From: Bacillus nakamurai
GTDB taxonomy: Bacteria; Bacillota; Bacilli; Bacillales; Bacillaceae
Length of the DNA: 64,000 bases
Assembly: GCF_001584325.1 (NCBI RefSeq)
Contig: NZ_LSAZ01000005.1
Coordinates: forward strand, 1 to 64,000
Direction of reading: 5' to 3'
Shown here: positions 51,310 to 60,517 of the stretch, in pieces
How the letters are laid out: the number at the start of each line of letters is the position of its first letter
Position numbering within the stretch: position 1 is the first letter of the stretch
Notes under the pieces: generated by a model
What the model was told of the DNA's origin: nothing
Seen by the model: the letters and a program-made list of their open reading frames with translations, nothing else
Databases searched by the model: none
Made by a program: the position numbers and the translations under genes

Positions 51310-51328
51310 GTGATATATTATATATCAC
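51310..51328. promoter_or_regulatory. Perfect 19-base palindrome between yyaM and VOC gene
   Basis: GTGATATAT-T-ATATATCAC has perfect nine-base arms. It is placed 68 bases upstream of yyaM and about 100 bases upstream of the divergent VOC gene. It is an operator candidate for an unknown dimeric regulator. Confidence 0.65.
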
Positions 51329-51430
51329 ATTTCATATGCAGTCAAAATGATTTTGAGCTTCAGCTCCTTATTGACTCTGACGCTGCGTTATAGTCTACGC
51401 ATGATTCATCTTCAGAAAGGAGTGTAGCAT

Positions 51431-51706
51431 ATGGAAGCTTATCCGATGCCTATGTTTGCCAAGCTGACAGTTCAAGACGTGAAAAAATCGATTCAATGGT
51501 GTAAGAACGTTCTTCAGTTTGCTGCTGATGACGTGGATGTGTATGTGAAGAATGCCGGAGCTGACATCATAGAAGGGCCTGTTATCCGGCCGTGGAATGC
51601 CCGGGAACTGGTTTTGAAAGATCCGGACGGATACGTGCTGACGCTTTCAATGAGAGCGGATCATGAGAAAACGTTTCATGATGTGATTGACGAAGTGACC
51701 GGCTAA
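51431..51706 (+). CDS. Shortened VOC-family protein
   Basis: A 91-residue protein, whereas VOC monomers are usually about 120. It starts MEAYPMPMFAKLTVQDVKKS and ends in a normal VOC C-terminus (NARELVLKDPDGYVLTLSMR). After KNVLQF it jumps directly to AADDVDVYVKNAGAD, so strands three and four of the first module and the linker appear deleted in frame. It may be non-functional or a new short form. Good ribosome site AAAGGAG. Confidence 0.65.
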   Translation: MEAYPMPMFAKLTVQDVKKSIQWCKNVLQFAADDVDVYVKNAGADIIEGPVIRPWNARELVLKDPDGYVLTLSMRADHEKTFHDVIDEVTG

Positions 51707-51728
51707 TCATGCGAAGGGTACACAAAAA

Positions 51729-51758
51729 AAACACCCCGTCGGGTTTGCCGGGGTGTTT
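51729..51758. terminator. Terminator VOC gene / ppaC
   Basis: AAACACCCCG pairs with CGGGGTGTTT; A-run on the left and T-rich on the right. Confidence 0.85.
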
Positions 51759-51763
51759 GTCAT

Positions 51764-52693
51764 TTATTCTGCAATCGCATCTGTTAAGACAGGAACAACT
51801 TGTTTCTTTCTGGAAACAACGCCTTTTAACAGGGCTGTGTTGTTTTCTAATGTGACGTTGAACGCTTTTTCCACTTTTGACGCTTGATCACCGATGGCAA
51901 GCGCTAGTGAATCGTTCTCCAGGATATCTGTAATCACGAGAAGGAACAGGTCAAGGTTCTTTTCAGCGATTACTTTAGAAAGGGCTGCTTCTAATTCCGG
52001 CTGGCGCTTTCTCACTTCTTCAATATCCACTGTATTGACTTGCGCGATTTCGACTTTTTTGCTGCCGAGTGTGAACTCTTTCGCATCAAGAGAAATCAAT
52101 TCCTCCACTGTTTTTTTGCTTAAATCAGCGCCTGCTTTCAGCATGTTTAAGCCGTACTCCTCTGCATCAACGCCGGCAATGGCAGCAAGCTCTTTTGCTG
52201 CTGCGACATCTTGGTCAGTGCAGGTCGGGGATTTGAACAATAGAGAATCAGAAATGATCGCTGACAGCATAAGTCCTGCGATTTCTTTTTCAATCGTTAC
52301 GTTATGCTCTTTGAACATTTTGTTAAGGATTGTAGCCGTACAGCCGACCGGTTCAGCTCTGTAGTAAAGCGGCTCGCTCGTTTCGAAGTTCGCAATTCGG
52401 TGATGATCGATCACTTCAAGCACTTGAACGTCTTCGATGTCCTTGATGCTTTGCTGGCGTTCATTATGGTCAACGAGAATAACGCCGTTTACTTCGTTTG
52501 CCGCTGTTTCGACAAGGCGGGGGCTTTCTTGCTTGAAGTAATCAAGCGCGTATTTCGTTTCTTCATTTACTTGGCCGAGTCTGACCGGTTCAGCGTTTAC
52601 GCCGAGCTTGTTTTTGAGGTTTGCATAGGCAATGGCAGAGCAAATGGTATCAGTGTCTGGGTTTTGATGTCCGAAAATAAGAATTTTTTCCAT
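51764..52693 (-). CDS. ppaC: Manganese-dependent inorganic pyrophosphatase PpaC
   Basis: A family II pyrophosphatase of the DHH superfamily, 309 residues. The metal motifs are [20 protein letters not shown] and the DHH motif [11 protein letters not shown]. The C-terminal DHHA2 domain contains [10 protein letters not shown]. It drives biosynthesis by removing pyrophosphate. Position next to yybR is as in B. subtilis. Confidence 0.96.
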   Translation of the reverse strand: MEKILIFGHQNPDTDTICSAIAYANLKNKLGVNAEPVRLGQVNEETKYALDYFKQESPRLVETAANEVNGVILVDHNERQQSIKDIEDVQVLEVIDHHRIANFETSEPLYYRAEPVGCTATILNKMFKEHNVTIEKEIAGLMLSAIISDSLLFKSPTCTDQDVAAAKELAAIAGVDAEEYGLNMLKAGADLSKKTVEELISLDAKEFTLGSKKVEIAQVNTVDIEEVRKRQPELEAALSKVIAEKNLDLFLLVITDILENDSLALAIGDQASKVEKAFNVTLENNTALLKGVVSRKKQVVPVLTDAIAE

Positions 52694-52865
52694 AATAACT
52701 CCCTGTCCTTTTTAAAGTAGTGTTAACATTCTTTTTATAGTTTAACACGTCTTGCGGAAGGTGTAATCTTCAAAACCTTAAAATTTGATGTGAAAAAGGA
52801 GCATTTTTGTTGTGGGGGACAGGGTGATACGAGTAAAATACTGGGTATCAGGTGCTAATCAGCAT

Positions 52866-52887
52866 ATAGTATCAAAAAAGGTACTAT
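52866..52887. promoter_or_regulatory. Operator-like inverted repeat before yybR
   Basis: ATAGTATC and GGTACTAT (one mismatch) flank six A's, 12 bases before the yybR start. It suits an HxlR-type dimer and autoregulation. Confidence 0.55.
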
Positions 52888-52899
52888 GGAGGATGAGAG

Positions 52900-53271
52900 A
52901 TGAACATGTATCCGAATAAAGAGGGATGTCCGGTTGAATTGACGCTTTCCGTGATCGGCGGGAAATGGAAGGGTATTTTATTTTATCATATGATCGGCGG
53001 GAAAAAGCGATTTAATGAATTTCGCCGCATCTGCCCAAGCATTACGCAGCGTATGCTTACGCTTCAGCTTCGGGAGCTTGAAGCTGACGGCATCGTGCAT
53101 CGTGAGGTGTATCAGCAGGTGCCTCCAAAGGTGGAGTATTCCCTTACCGAGTTTGGCAGGTCCCTTGAGCCGATCGTGCTGCAAATGAAAAAATGGGGAG
53201 ACGCCAACAGAAAAAGTCTCGAATCATATCGGGAAAAAACGGCCCCTCAGAATCAATCCGCCCAAAAATAA
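52900..53271 (+). CDS. yybR: HxlR-family regulator YybR
   Basis: A 123-residue winged-helix HxlR/MarR-like regulator: CPVELTLSVIGGKWKGILFYHM, then RFNEFRRICPSITQRMLTLQLRELEADGIV. The single N-terminal cysteine (GCPVE) is typical of redox-sensing HxlR proteins. It is divergent from ppaC, as yybR is in B. subtilis. Confidence 0.85.
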   Translation: MNMYPNKEGCPVELTLSVIGGKWKGILFYHMIGGKKRFNEFRRICPSITQRMLTLQLRELEADGIVHREVYQQVPPKVEYSLTEFGRSLEPIVLQMKKWGDANRKSLESYREKTAPQNQSAQK

Positions 53272-53272
53272 G

Positions 53273-53307
53273 AAGCAGCAAAGGAAGATGTGTTTCCCTG
53301 CTGCTTT
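53273..53307. terminator. Terminator yybR / cotF
   Basis: AAGCAGCA pairs with TGCTGCTT around an inner AAGGAA/TTTCC stem, T-rich after; between convergent genes. Confidence 0.75.
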
Positions 53308-53310
53308 ATT

Positions 53311-53796
53311 TTATTTCATAGCGATGGCTTTTCTTGCGTTTCTCACGTCGTTTTTCAGCAATTCAGTGAAGTTGTAAGCAGGGTAGTGGCTGTGTTCTTC
53401 CATATAATTAAAGACCATTTCGTGCCACTTGATGGCCGCGTTTAAATGTTTGACGAAGACATTTCTCAATTGCGGTGTGGCTGTCTCTGTAATGGCCCAT
53501 GCATAACTGCGTACTGACGTTTTGGCCATACTCAGCAGGCCGCCGCTGTAAAAAGAGGAATCAGCGCGTTCTTCGGTTTCATCTTCACGAAAGCCGGGTG
53601 CCTCCGGGAAAAACGGAAGAAGCTCTCTCAAATTTTGTTCAAGCGATTGGATGGAAAATCGGTAAAGATGTTTTAACCTGGCATCGCTTACTTCGCGTTC
53701 CGTTCTTTTTAACTTCACAAGTCCGTTTGCCTGAAAAGCGACCAACTCATGCATCTCTAACGTTTCATGCCACGCTAATGTTCTCCGCTCAGTCAT
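53311..53796 (-). CDS. cotF: Spore coat protein CotF
   Basis: A 161-residue coat protein near identical in pattern to B. subtilis Cot[49 protein letters not shown] and [13 protein letters not shown]. CotF is processed to two mature fragments in the spore coat. ATG 53796 follows AAGGAGA; an upstream in-frame codon at 53847 lacks one. Confidence 0.94.
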   Translation of the reverse strand: MTERRTLAWHETLEMHELVAFQANGLVKLKRTEREVSDARLKHLYRFSIQSLEQNLRELLPFFPEAPGFREDETEERADSSFYSGGLLSMAKTSVRSYAWAITETATPQLRNVFVKHLNAAIKWHEMVFNYMEEHSHYPAYNFTELLKNDVRNARKAIAMK

Positions 53797-53927
53797 GTAA
53801 GAATCTCCTTTATCAATCATTATCAATATCAGCATATGCCCTGGCACCGATGTTGTTCCTTATGTTTTGAAGTTTCCAGAAAGGTAAATTCAACGTAAAG
53901 GAAAAAACGAAATAGAGGTGAACTGAT

Positions 53928-54080
53928 ATGTGGGACATGATAAAGAACTTTTTCCTTTTCAGCAGCGGCGTATTACAGGCAACCACTCTTTTACTCGTGA
54001 TAATTGTATTGTTATTTGTACGGAAAACGAAAAAGAAAAATAGAGATACCTCTGGTTTCATGGATGATCAGGATAACTGA
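53928..54080 (+). CDS. Small single-span membrane protein
   Basis: A 50-residue frame beginning MWDMIKNFFLFSSGVL. A membrane helix (TTLLLVIIVLLFV) follows, then a basic patch (RKTKKKNR) and an acidic tail (FMDDQDN). AGAGGTG lies seven bases before the ATG. The positive-inside layout suggests an outward N-terminus and a cytoplasmic tail. It is unassigned; it could be a sporulation or toxin-like small protein. Coding is supported by the ribosome site and organised composition only. Confidence 0.6.
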   Translation: MWDMIKNFFLFSSGVLQATTLLLVIIVLLFVRKTKKKNRDTSGFMDDQDN

Positions 54081-54125
54081 TACGACGGGCATTCTTTCAC
54101 TGGAATGTCCGTTTGTCTGTTCAGA

Positions 54126-54141
54126 TGTTTCACATGGAACA
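54126..54141. other. Candidate weak parS site
   Basis: TGTTTCACATGGAACA has two differences from the parS consensus. It lies 44 kb from oriC, upstream of yybS. Confidence 0.45.
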
Positions 54142-54253
54142 TTGCGCCTGCCTGTGCTGATTTTACTTGCGATTTCGACTTATGTTAAAATATAAACGTG
54201 TATTTTGGAGAGTTTATGGAAAAATCAGGTCTTATAAGAAACGTTGCGGCGTC

Positions 54254-54282
54254 AAAAGAGCAGTCGTCTAAGCTGCTCTTTT
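54254..54282 (+). terminator. Hairpin in the yybS leader
   Basis: Perfect ten-base arms AAAAGAGCAG and CTGCTCTTTT around a nine-base loop. A 27-codon open frame (54217-54300) spans it. It may be a terminator for upstream transcription or an attenuator for yybS-gdpP. Confidence 0.55.
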
Positions 54283-54323
54283 CTATTCGTATGTTCTGAA
54301 TGATACGAGGTTGAGGTGAGTAA

Positions 54324-55259
54324 GTGAAAAATACAAGGGCTCTAATGGAAGGCGCTATTTTAATCAGTATTTTTGCAATCATTTCGCTTTTGATTGTGTA
54401 TCTCCCTTTGATAGGGGCGATTCTTTTCTTTGCTTTACCGCTGCCAATCATTCTCTACACCATCCGGCACGGACTGAAGCTGGGGCTGTGGATGAGTCTT
54501 GTCAGCCTTCCCGTTGTGTTTATCGTCAGTTCGTTCACTGGGCTTGCCGGGGCGTTTATGGCAGCCTGTGCAGGAATCGCAATGGGATATTTTTTTAAGA
54601 AGAAACAACCCGGATACGCGGTGGCGGGCGGCGCTATTGCTTATGTGCTCTGTATCGTTGCTTATTTTGTGATCAGCATACTGATTTTTAATATGAATGT
54701 GATTGATGAAACAATGTCTAAGCTTCGGCAGTCACTGTCTATGACAGAATCCATGGCAAAACAGATGGGTTACGGAGACCAGGTGGGAGAGCAATTGAAG
54801 CTGATGGAAAATCAGTTGGGCACTGTTCAATATCTTTTTCCGACAGCCATCGTGATGGCGGGCGTTGTCTTTTCTTTCCTCAGTTATTTGATCGCACGGC
54901 CGCTCTTAAGGCGATTCTCCCCTGATCTTCCGAATATCAAGCCTTTTAGAGAGCTGAAATTCCCGCAAAGTGTTGTGATTCTGTATTTCATTGTGATGAT
55001 CTTAGGATTTCTGCCTTTAGAAAAAGGCCATATGCTGTATTCCGTTTCATTAAATGGGAGCTTTATTCTCAGCTTGCTGATTTGTATTCAAGGGTTAGCG
55101 TTTATTTTCTTCTATTGCCATGAGATGAAGATGCCAAAGGCGGTTCCGGTGATCGCGATTGTTCTCGGTTTACTCTTTCCGGTCATCATGTCTGTGTATC
55201 TCCTCTTAGGCATTATTGACATAGGCTTTAACATAAGAAATAAGGTGACGCGAAATTGA
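54324..55259 (+). CDS. yybS: DUF2232 membrane protein YybS
   Basis: A 311-residue protein with about eight membrane spans, of the DUF2232 (YybS) family. It is conserved directly upstream of gdpP in bacilli. It starts at GTG 54324 after GAGGTGAG. Function unknown; possibly a membrane transport component linked with c-di-AMP control because of its fixed neighbour. Confidence 0.87.
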   Translation: MKNTRALMEGAILISIFAIISLLIVYLPLIGAILFFALPLPIILYTIRHGLKLGLWMSLVSLPVVFIVSSFTGLAGAFMAACAGIAMGYFFKKKQPGYAVAGGAIAYVLCIVAYFVISILIFNMNVIDETMSKLRQSLSMTESMAKQMGYGDQVGEQLKLMENQLGTVQYLFPTAIVMAGVVFSFLSYLIARPLLRRFSPDLPNIKPFRELKFPQSVVILYFIVMILGFLPLEKGHMLYSVSLNGSFILSLLICIQGLAFIFFYCHEMKMPKAVPVIAIVLGLLFPVIMSVYLLLGIIDIGFNIRNKVTRN

Positions 55260-55289
55260 GTGTGACTTACAGGTGGGGAGTTGATAGAA

Positions 55290-57269
55290 ATGCCTAGTTT
55301 TTATGAAAAACCGTTGTTTCGGTATCCCATCTATGCATTGATTGCATTGTCAATCATTATAATCCTCATCAGCTTTTATTTTAACTGGATCATAGGAGCC
55401 GTTGGCGTTTTACTGCTTGCTGTTATTTTGTTTTTCATTAAACGTGCCGATTCTCTGATCAGAAATGAGATTGACGACTATATATCCACGTTATCCTATA
55501 GGCTGAAAAAAGTAGGCGAAGAGGCATTAATGGAGATGCCTATCGGGATTATGCTGTTTAATGATCAATATTACATTGAATGGGCCAATCCTTTCCTGTC
55601 TTCCTGCTTTAATGAAAGCACGCTTGTCGGGCGCTCGCTGTACGACACGTGTGAGGCGGTTGTGCCGCTGATTAAGCAAGAGGTCGATTCGGAAACGATC
55701 ACGCTGAATGAGCGAAAGTTTAAAGTGGTGATCAAAAGAGATGATCGCCTGCTGTATTTCTTTGATGTGACAGAACAAATTCAGATCGAGAAGCAGTATG
55801 AAAATGAAAGAACCGTTTTGGCATATATCTTTTTGGATAACTACGATGATGTCACTCAGGGGCTGGATGACCAAACGAGAAGCACGATGAACAGCCAGGT
55901 CACCTCCTTATTGAACGCGTGGGCGCAGGAATATGGGATTTTCCTGAAACGGACGTCCTCTGACCGGTTTATCGCCGTGTTAAATGAACACATTTTAACC
56001 GAGCTTGAAAACGCGAAATTTTCAATTTTAGATGAAATCCGTGAAAAAACATCCGTTCATACTGTGTCCTTGACGCTGAGTATCGGAATCGGCGCATCGG
56101 TTTCTTCTTTGAAGGAGCTTGGCGATCTGGCGCAGTCCAGCTTAGACTTGGCGCTCGGACGCGGAGGCGACCAAGTTGCGATTAAGATGCCGAACGGCAA
56201 GGTGAAGTTTTACGGCGGGAAAACGAATCCGATGGAGAAACGCACAAGGGTGCGCGCCCGAGTGATTTCTCACGCGCTCAAGGAAATCGTCTCGGAAAGC
56301 AGCAATGTCATTATTATGGGGCATAAGTTTCCTGATATGGATTCTATCGGGGCTTCGATCGGAATTTTGAAGGTGGCGCAGGCTAACGGCAAGGGCGGGT
56401 ATATCGTCATTGACCCGAACCAAATCGGGTCCAGCGTCCAGCGCCTTATTGAAGAAATTAAGAAATACGAAGAGCTGTGGTCGAGGTTTATCACGCCGGA
56501 AGAGGCGATGGAAATTTCAAATGATGACACGCTGCTTGTCGTCGTCGATACACATAAACCATCCCTTGTGATGGAAGAGCGTCTCGTGAACAAAATCGAG
56601 CATATCGTCGTGATTGACCATCACCGAAGAGGCGAGGAGTTTATTAAAGACCCGCTGCTCGTTTATATGGAGCCATACGCTTCATCCACCGCCGAGCTTG
56701 TTACGGAGCTGCTTGAATATCAGCCGAAGCGCCTGAAAATCAATATGATTGAAGCAACGGCCCTGTTAGCTGGTATAATAGTGGATACGAAGAGCTTTTC
56801 CCTTCGCACGGGCTCGCGCACCTTTGACGCTGCTTCTTATTTAAGAGCGAAAGGCGCTGACACGGTTCTGGTGCAGAAAGTCCTCAAAGAATCGGTCGGT
56901 TCTTATATTAAACGGGCGAAGCTGATCCAGCATACGTCTCTTTATAAAGAAAACATTGCGATTGCTTCTCTTCCTGAGAATGAAGAGGAATACTTCGACC
57001 AAGTGCTGATCGCGCAGGCGGCTGATTCCCTCTTATCCATGAGTGAGGTGGAAGCCTCATTTGCCGTGGCGAGGCGGGATGAGCAAACGGTATGCATCAG
57101 TGCGAGATCGCTTGGTGAGGTCAATGTGCAGATTATTATGGAGGCGCTGGAAGGCGGAGGGCATTTAACCAATGCGGCGACCCAGTTATCAGGCGTTTCT
57201 GTTTCAGAAGCACTTGATCGGCTGAAGGATGCCATTGACGAATATTTTGAAGGAGGCGTTCAGAGATGA
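55290..57269 (+). CDS. gdpP: Cyclic-di-AMP phosphodiesterase GdpP
   Basis: GdpP hydrolyses c-di-AMP, which controls potassium and wall homeostasis. Two membrane helices (residues about 10-55), a PAS domain (about 80-150), a degenerate GGDEF domain and a DHH/DHHA1 domain ([29 protein letters not shown]) are visible. At 659 residues it equals B. subtilis YybT. ATG 55290 is spaced correctly from AGGTGGGGAG. Its stop overlaps the rplI start. Confidence 0.96.
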   Translation: MPSFYEKPLFRYPIYALIALSIIIILISFYFNWIIGAVGVLLLAVILFFIKRADSLIRNEIDDYISTLSYRLKKVGEEALMEMPIGIMLFNDQYYIEWANPFLSSCFNESTLVGRSLYDTCEAVVPLIKQEVDSETITLNERKFKVVIKRDDRLLYFFDVTEQIQIEKQYENERTVLAYIFLDNYDDVTQGLDDQTRSTMNSQVTSLLNAWAQEYGIFLKRTSSDRFIAVLNEHILTELENAKFSILDEIREKTSVHTVSLTLSIGIGASVSSLKELGDLAQSSLDLALGRGGDQVAIKMPNGKVKFYGGKTNPMEKRTRVRARVISHALKEIVSESSNVIIMGHKFPDMDSIGASIGILKVAQANGKGGYIVIDPNQIGSSVQRLIEEIKKYEELWSRFITPEEAMEISNDDTLLVVVDTHKPSLVMEERLVNKIEHIVVIDHHRRGEEFIKDPLLVYMEPYASSTAELVTELLEYQPKRLKINMIEATALLAGIIVDTKSFSLRTGSRTFDAASYLRAKGADTVLVQKVLKESVGSYIKRAKLIQHTSLYKENIAIASLPENEEEYFDQVLIAQAADSLLSMSEVEASFAVARRDEQTVCISARSLGEVNVQIIMEALEGGGHLTNAATQLSGVSVSEALDRLKDAIDEYFEGGVQR

Positions 57270-57715
57270 AGGTTATTTTCTTACAAGATGTAAAAGGCAA
57301 AGGAAAAAAAGGCGAAGTCAAAAACGTAGCAGACGGTTATGCACATAACTTTCTCATTAAAAAAGGCCTCGCAGTCGAAGCAAATGCATCAAGCATCAGC
57401 GCATTGAACGGACAGAAAGAAAAAGAGAAAAAAGAAGCGATTGCGGAGCTGGAACAGGCAAAGGATTTAAAAGAAACGCTTGAAAAGCTCACGGTTGAGC
57501 TGAGTGCCAAATCCGGAGAAGGCGGCCGCCTGTTCGGTTCTGTTACAAGCAAACAGATTGCCGAGGCGCTTCAAAAAACGCACAAGATTAAAGTGGATAA
57601 GCGGAAACTTGAGCTTCAAGACGGTATCCGCGCACTGGGTTATACAAACGTACCTGTAAAGCTGCATCCTGAGGTTCAGGCTGTACTGAAGGTTCACGTA
57701 AAAGAGGAAGCGTAA
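57266..57715 (+). CDS. rplI: 50S ribosomal protein L9
   Basis: A 149-residue L9: [34 protein letters not shown], a long connecting helix, and a C-terminal RNA-binding domain ([16 protein letters not shown]). The ATGA overlap with gdpP indicates coupling. In B. subtilis dnaC follows; here other genes intervene. Confidence 0.98.
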   Translation: MKVIFLQDVKGKGKKGEVKNVADGYAHNFLIKKGLAVEANASSISALNGQKEKEKKEAIAELEQAKDLKETLEKLTVELSAKSGEGGRLFGSVTSKQIAEALQKTHKIKVDKRKLELQDGIRALGYTNVPVKLHPEVQAVLKVHVKEEA

Positions 57716-57751
57716 CAGTACGAAGCTTCAATAAAGAAGGAAAAATAATGA

Positions 57752-57778
57752 AAAACCCGCCGGTCTCGGCGGGTTTTT
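57752..57778 (+). terminator. rplI terminator
   Basis: AAAACCCGCC pairs with GGCGGGTTTTT around a short loop, G/C-rich stem and T-run. Confidence 0.9.
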
Positions 57779-57878
57779 GCATGTCAGCAGATGGCGCGCA
57801 GTTTGGAAATGATGAGAATGTTTCATTCCTGGTGGTTGCCAGATTGCATATTGTAAATCATGACAAAGGAGTGTTGAT

Positions 57879-58442
57879 ATGAAGCGATTTTTTCCTGAAA
57901 ACTTCTTTTATAACCCGGAGAATAAAAAGGTGCTGGAAGACTATCGACTGATCGGAGATGGAAAAGACGGAGAAGTCTATCGTTTAACGCATAACAAATG
58001 CTTAAAATACTTTTATAAAAAAGAGACATACAAGAAGGAATTGGAAGCTCTGAAGATTGGGCAGATTTCCCCGGTGATTCCCCGGCTGTACGAATACGGA
58101 GATCATTATATTGTGATGGAATACGTCCAAGGCACTTCCCTCGCCCGCCATATCAAAAAAGAAAAATTCCTATCCCTAAAACTAACAGCTGACATTTTAG
58201 ATATGCTGGATGAATTAAAAGACCTCGGTTTTACCAGATGGGATGCCGAAATCAGGCACATTTTAATCAACGAACACGGCGATCTTAAAGTAATCGACCA
58301 TAAAAGGGCCTTTTCCACCGTTGCCCAAGTGCCTGTAAAACTATTAAAAGGGTTAGACAAATACGGCTTGGCGGATATTTTTTTGCACAATATGAAAAAA
58401 TTGAATCCGTCCCGCTACCGAGAATGGCAGCGGCAGTTGTAA
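57879..58442 (+). CDS. Small protein-kinase-like protein
   Basis: A 187-residue protein of the kinase-like superfamily. The glycine-loop region LIGDGKDGEVYRL, a lysine in CLKYFYKKE, the hinge IVMEYVQGTSL, and a catalytic-type loop WDAEIRHILINEHGDLKVIDH are visible, where Asp, Asn and the metal Asp are kept but HRD and DFG are altered. It resembles YrzF-like Bacillus proteins. Possibly a sugar or protein kinase linked to the next operon. Confidence 0.65.
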   Translation: MKRFFPENFFYNPENKKVLEDYRLIGDGKDGEVYRLTHNKCLKYFYKKETYKKELEALKIGQISPVIPRLYEYGDHYIVMEYVQGTSLARHIKKEKFLSLKLTADILDMLDELKDLGFTRWDAEIRHILINEHGDLKVIDHKRAFSTVAQVPVKLLKGLDKYGLADIFLHNMKKLNPSRYREWQRQL

Positions 58443-58529
58443 GTTTTTTGAAAATCCGCATATGTAAGTTGCTTTTTTTTAAGTTAACCATATGATATTT
58501 GTAATATCTATTGGTGGAGTGTGGAAAAA

Positions 58530-59186
58530 ATGGAAGAATACATTTTGATTATTGGCGCTCATCCTGATGATGAACTATTGGGATCAGCAGGAACCATAAA
58601 ACGGCTAATCAATGAAGGATATAAAGTTATTTCCATTATTACGGCTTTAGGCAGAAAAGAAGAAGCTCATCACATTCAGCAATTAGGTGAACGGGCGAAT
58701 CAGGAGCTCGGAATTGAGAAAGTCATCTTTCTGGAGCATACGAATTTAGAGCTGGAATGTGTGCCTCTTCATAAGCTTGTGAAAGAATTGGAGCATTTCA
58801 TTCACGTCTATCAGCCTAGTAAAATCTTTACTCATCATTACGGTGATATCAATATTGACCACCAGAAAACATTTCAAGCTGTCTTAACAGCCGCCAGGCC
58901 GCTTCCGCATCAAAAGCCGATTGAATTGCTTACGTTTGAAACTTTATCTTCAAGCGAGTGGGAGAGGAATACGGCTGATAAACTCTTCAAGCCTAATTAC
59001 TTCGTTAATATCACAGACACTATGGACGCCAAGCTTGCGGCTCTTCACCACTATGATGTAGAAATGCGAGATTACCCTCATCCCCGTTCATATGAGGGCG
59101 TCAAACATTTAGGAAGGGTCAGAGGGATGACAGCAGGTGTGGAATACGCTGAAGCATTTGAAGTCATACGGAGGATATGGAAATGA
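58530..59186 (+). CDS. PIG-L family deacetylase
   Basis: A 218-residue LmbE/PIG-L zinc deacetylase. The motif AHPDDELLGSAGTI contains zinc His and Asp, and THHYGDINIDHQ provides the third ligand. The family removes acetyl groups from GlcNAc-linked small molecules (BshB, MshB, PIG-L). ATG 58530 is preferred to GTG 58521, which lies two bases from the ribosome site. It ends overlapping the next gene by four bases. Confidence 0.88.
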   Translation: MEEYILIIGAHPDDELLGSAGTIKRLINEGYKVISIITALGRKEEAHHIQQLGERANQELGIEKVIFLEHTNLELECVPLHKLVKELEHFIHVYQPSKIFTHHYGDINIDHQKTFQAVLTAARPLPHQKPIELLTFETLSSSEWERNTADKLFKPNYFVNITDTMDAKLAALHHYDVEMRDYPHPRSYEGVKHLGRVRGMTAGVEYAEAFEVIRRIWK

Positions 59187-60517
59187 TCAAGACATTTTCC
59201 ATCCCTTATCCGTATATGATTCAGACGCTTGATCACTACTATGGGATAAAAACTCCTCCGCAAAAAAAAACAGCAATAAAAACACTGATAAAAAATGAAC
59301 ATCTCACTCCGCGATTATACGGTAAAAAAAAGAAACTATCCATTTTAATCACCACTTTTTGGGACTATCCACATACCGGCGGATTATCAAATTATATTAA
59401 AACCCTCAGTGAAGGACTTAAAAAGAAAGGGCATAAGGTGGATGTCATATCCCCTAAACAGTTTCCTGCCGTAAAGGTAAAAGAACTGCGCGCGGCCGTC
59501 ATTCCGAAATTGAAAGATTTTTTTACTGACAGATATGGAGATTATAACGATCATATTTTGAAAAATAATCGGCTGATGTTTATATATGAGCAAATGCTTC
59601 AAACCCTTGATTTGGAAAAATATGATGTGTTTCATGCTCAAGATTTATTTACAGCCAATATATTAGGAAGGTTCAACCGAATCTATAAAAAACCTTTACT
59701 GTTTACCCCACATGGCATGTTCACTTTCAACAGACTTAAATTTCATATATTTAAAAAAGGCTCTGTAGAAGAGTTTTACTATAAAAAATTAGAAATGAAA
59801 GCCATTGAATACGCAAATCGTCTGATTATTCTCAGCGATACATTCCGCAGGCCATTAAAGAAGCTTGGCGCAAAACAAGAAGACATGACAACGGTGATCA
59901 CAGGAATAGATTACGATGTAAAAACAGGCCGGGAGAAGAATACCCCGTTTCCGAAAAACAAGATCATCATTGCGTGTATTGCAAGATTAGGTCCGAGAAA
60001 AGGGCATAATCATTTATTGGACGCACTCTCGCAAATTTCGCCCGATTTACTCGATCATGTTGAAGTGCTGATCGTGGGAGACGGAGAGACAAGGAGAGCC
60101 TTAGAGGAACAGGCCCGGAAATTGAATCTCTCAATGGTCTCATTTCTGGGGAAAAGAGAAGATGTTCCCGCTATTTTGAATATGACGGACATATTCGTAC
60201 TGCCGACGATTAATGACAGTCTGCCCATTTCTATTATTGAAGCGATGTTTAGCGGCTCGGCTATTATCGCTACAAATTGCGGAGGCATTCCGGATCTGAT
60301 ACAGCATAACAAAACAGGGATTATTGTCGAGCCGGGAAATGCGGAGATTCTTGGCAGGGCTTTAGCGTTTTTTATCACAAACAAATCTGCGCGGAAGCAG
60401 GCGGCTTCGAATGCAAAGACCTACGCTGCTAAATATTTAAGCAGTGAGGTGATGATAAAAAATATCGAATCCATTTATCAAAATACCATCAGCTCGGAGG
60501 GAGATCATGAAACATGA
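59183..60517 (+). CDS. GT4 glycosyltransferase 1
   Basis: A 444-residue GT-B glycosyltransferase of family 4. The acceptor domain has TTFWDYPHTGGLSNYI, typical of the GT4 glycine loop. The nucleotide-sugar domain has ARLGPRKGHNHLLDAL, VGDGE and the E-x7-E motif PISIIEAMFSGSAII. ATG 59183 gives the ATGA overlap with the deacetylase and eight bases from GGAGG. It is a close paralogue of the last gene in the window. Confidence 0.88.
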   Translation: MIKTFSIPYPYMIQTLDHYYGIKTPPQKKTAIKTLIKNEHLTPRLYGKKKKLSILITTFWDYPHTGGLSNYIKTLSEGLKKKGHKVDVISPKQFPAVKVKELRAAVIPKLKDFFTDRYGDYNDHILKNNRLMFIYEQMLQTLDLEKYDVFHAQDLFTANILGRFNRIYKKPLLFTPHGMFTFNRLKFHIFKKGSVEEFYYKKLEMKAIEYANRLIILSDTFRRPLKKLGAKQEDMTTVITGIDYDVKTGREKNTPFPKNKIIIACIARLGPRKGHNHLLDALSQISPDLLDHVEVLIVGDGETRRALEEQARKLNLSMVSFLGKREDVPAILNMTDIFVLPTINDSLPISIIEAMFSGSAIIATNCGGIPDLIQHNKTGIIVEPGNAEILGRALAFFITNKSARKQAASNAKTYAAKYLSSEVMIKNIESIYQNTISSEGDHET

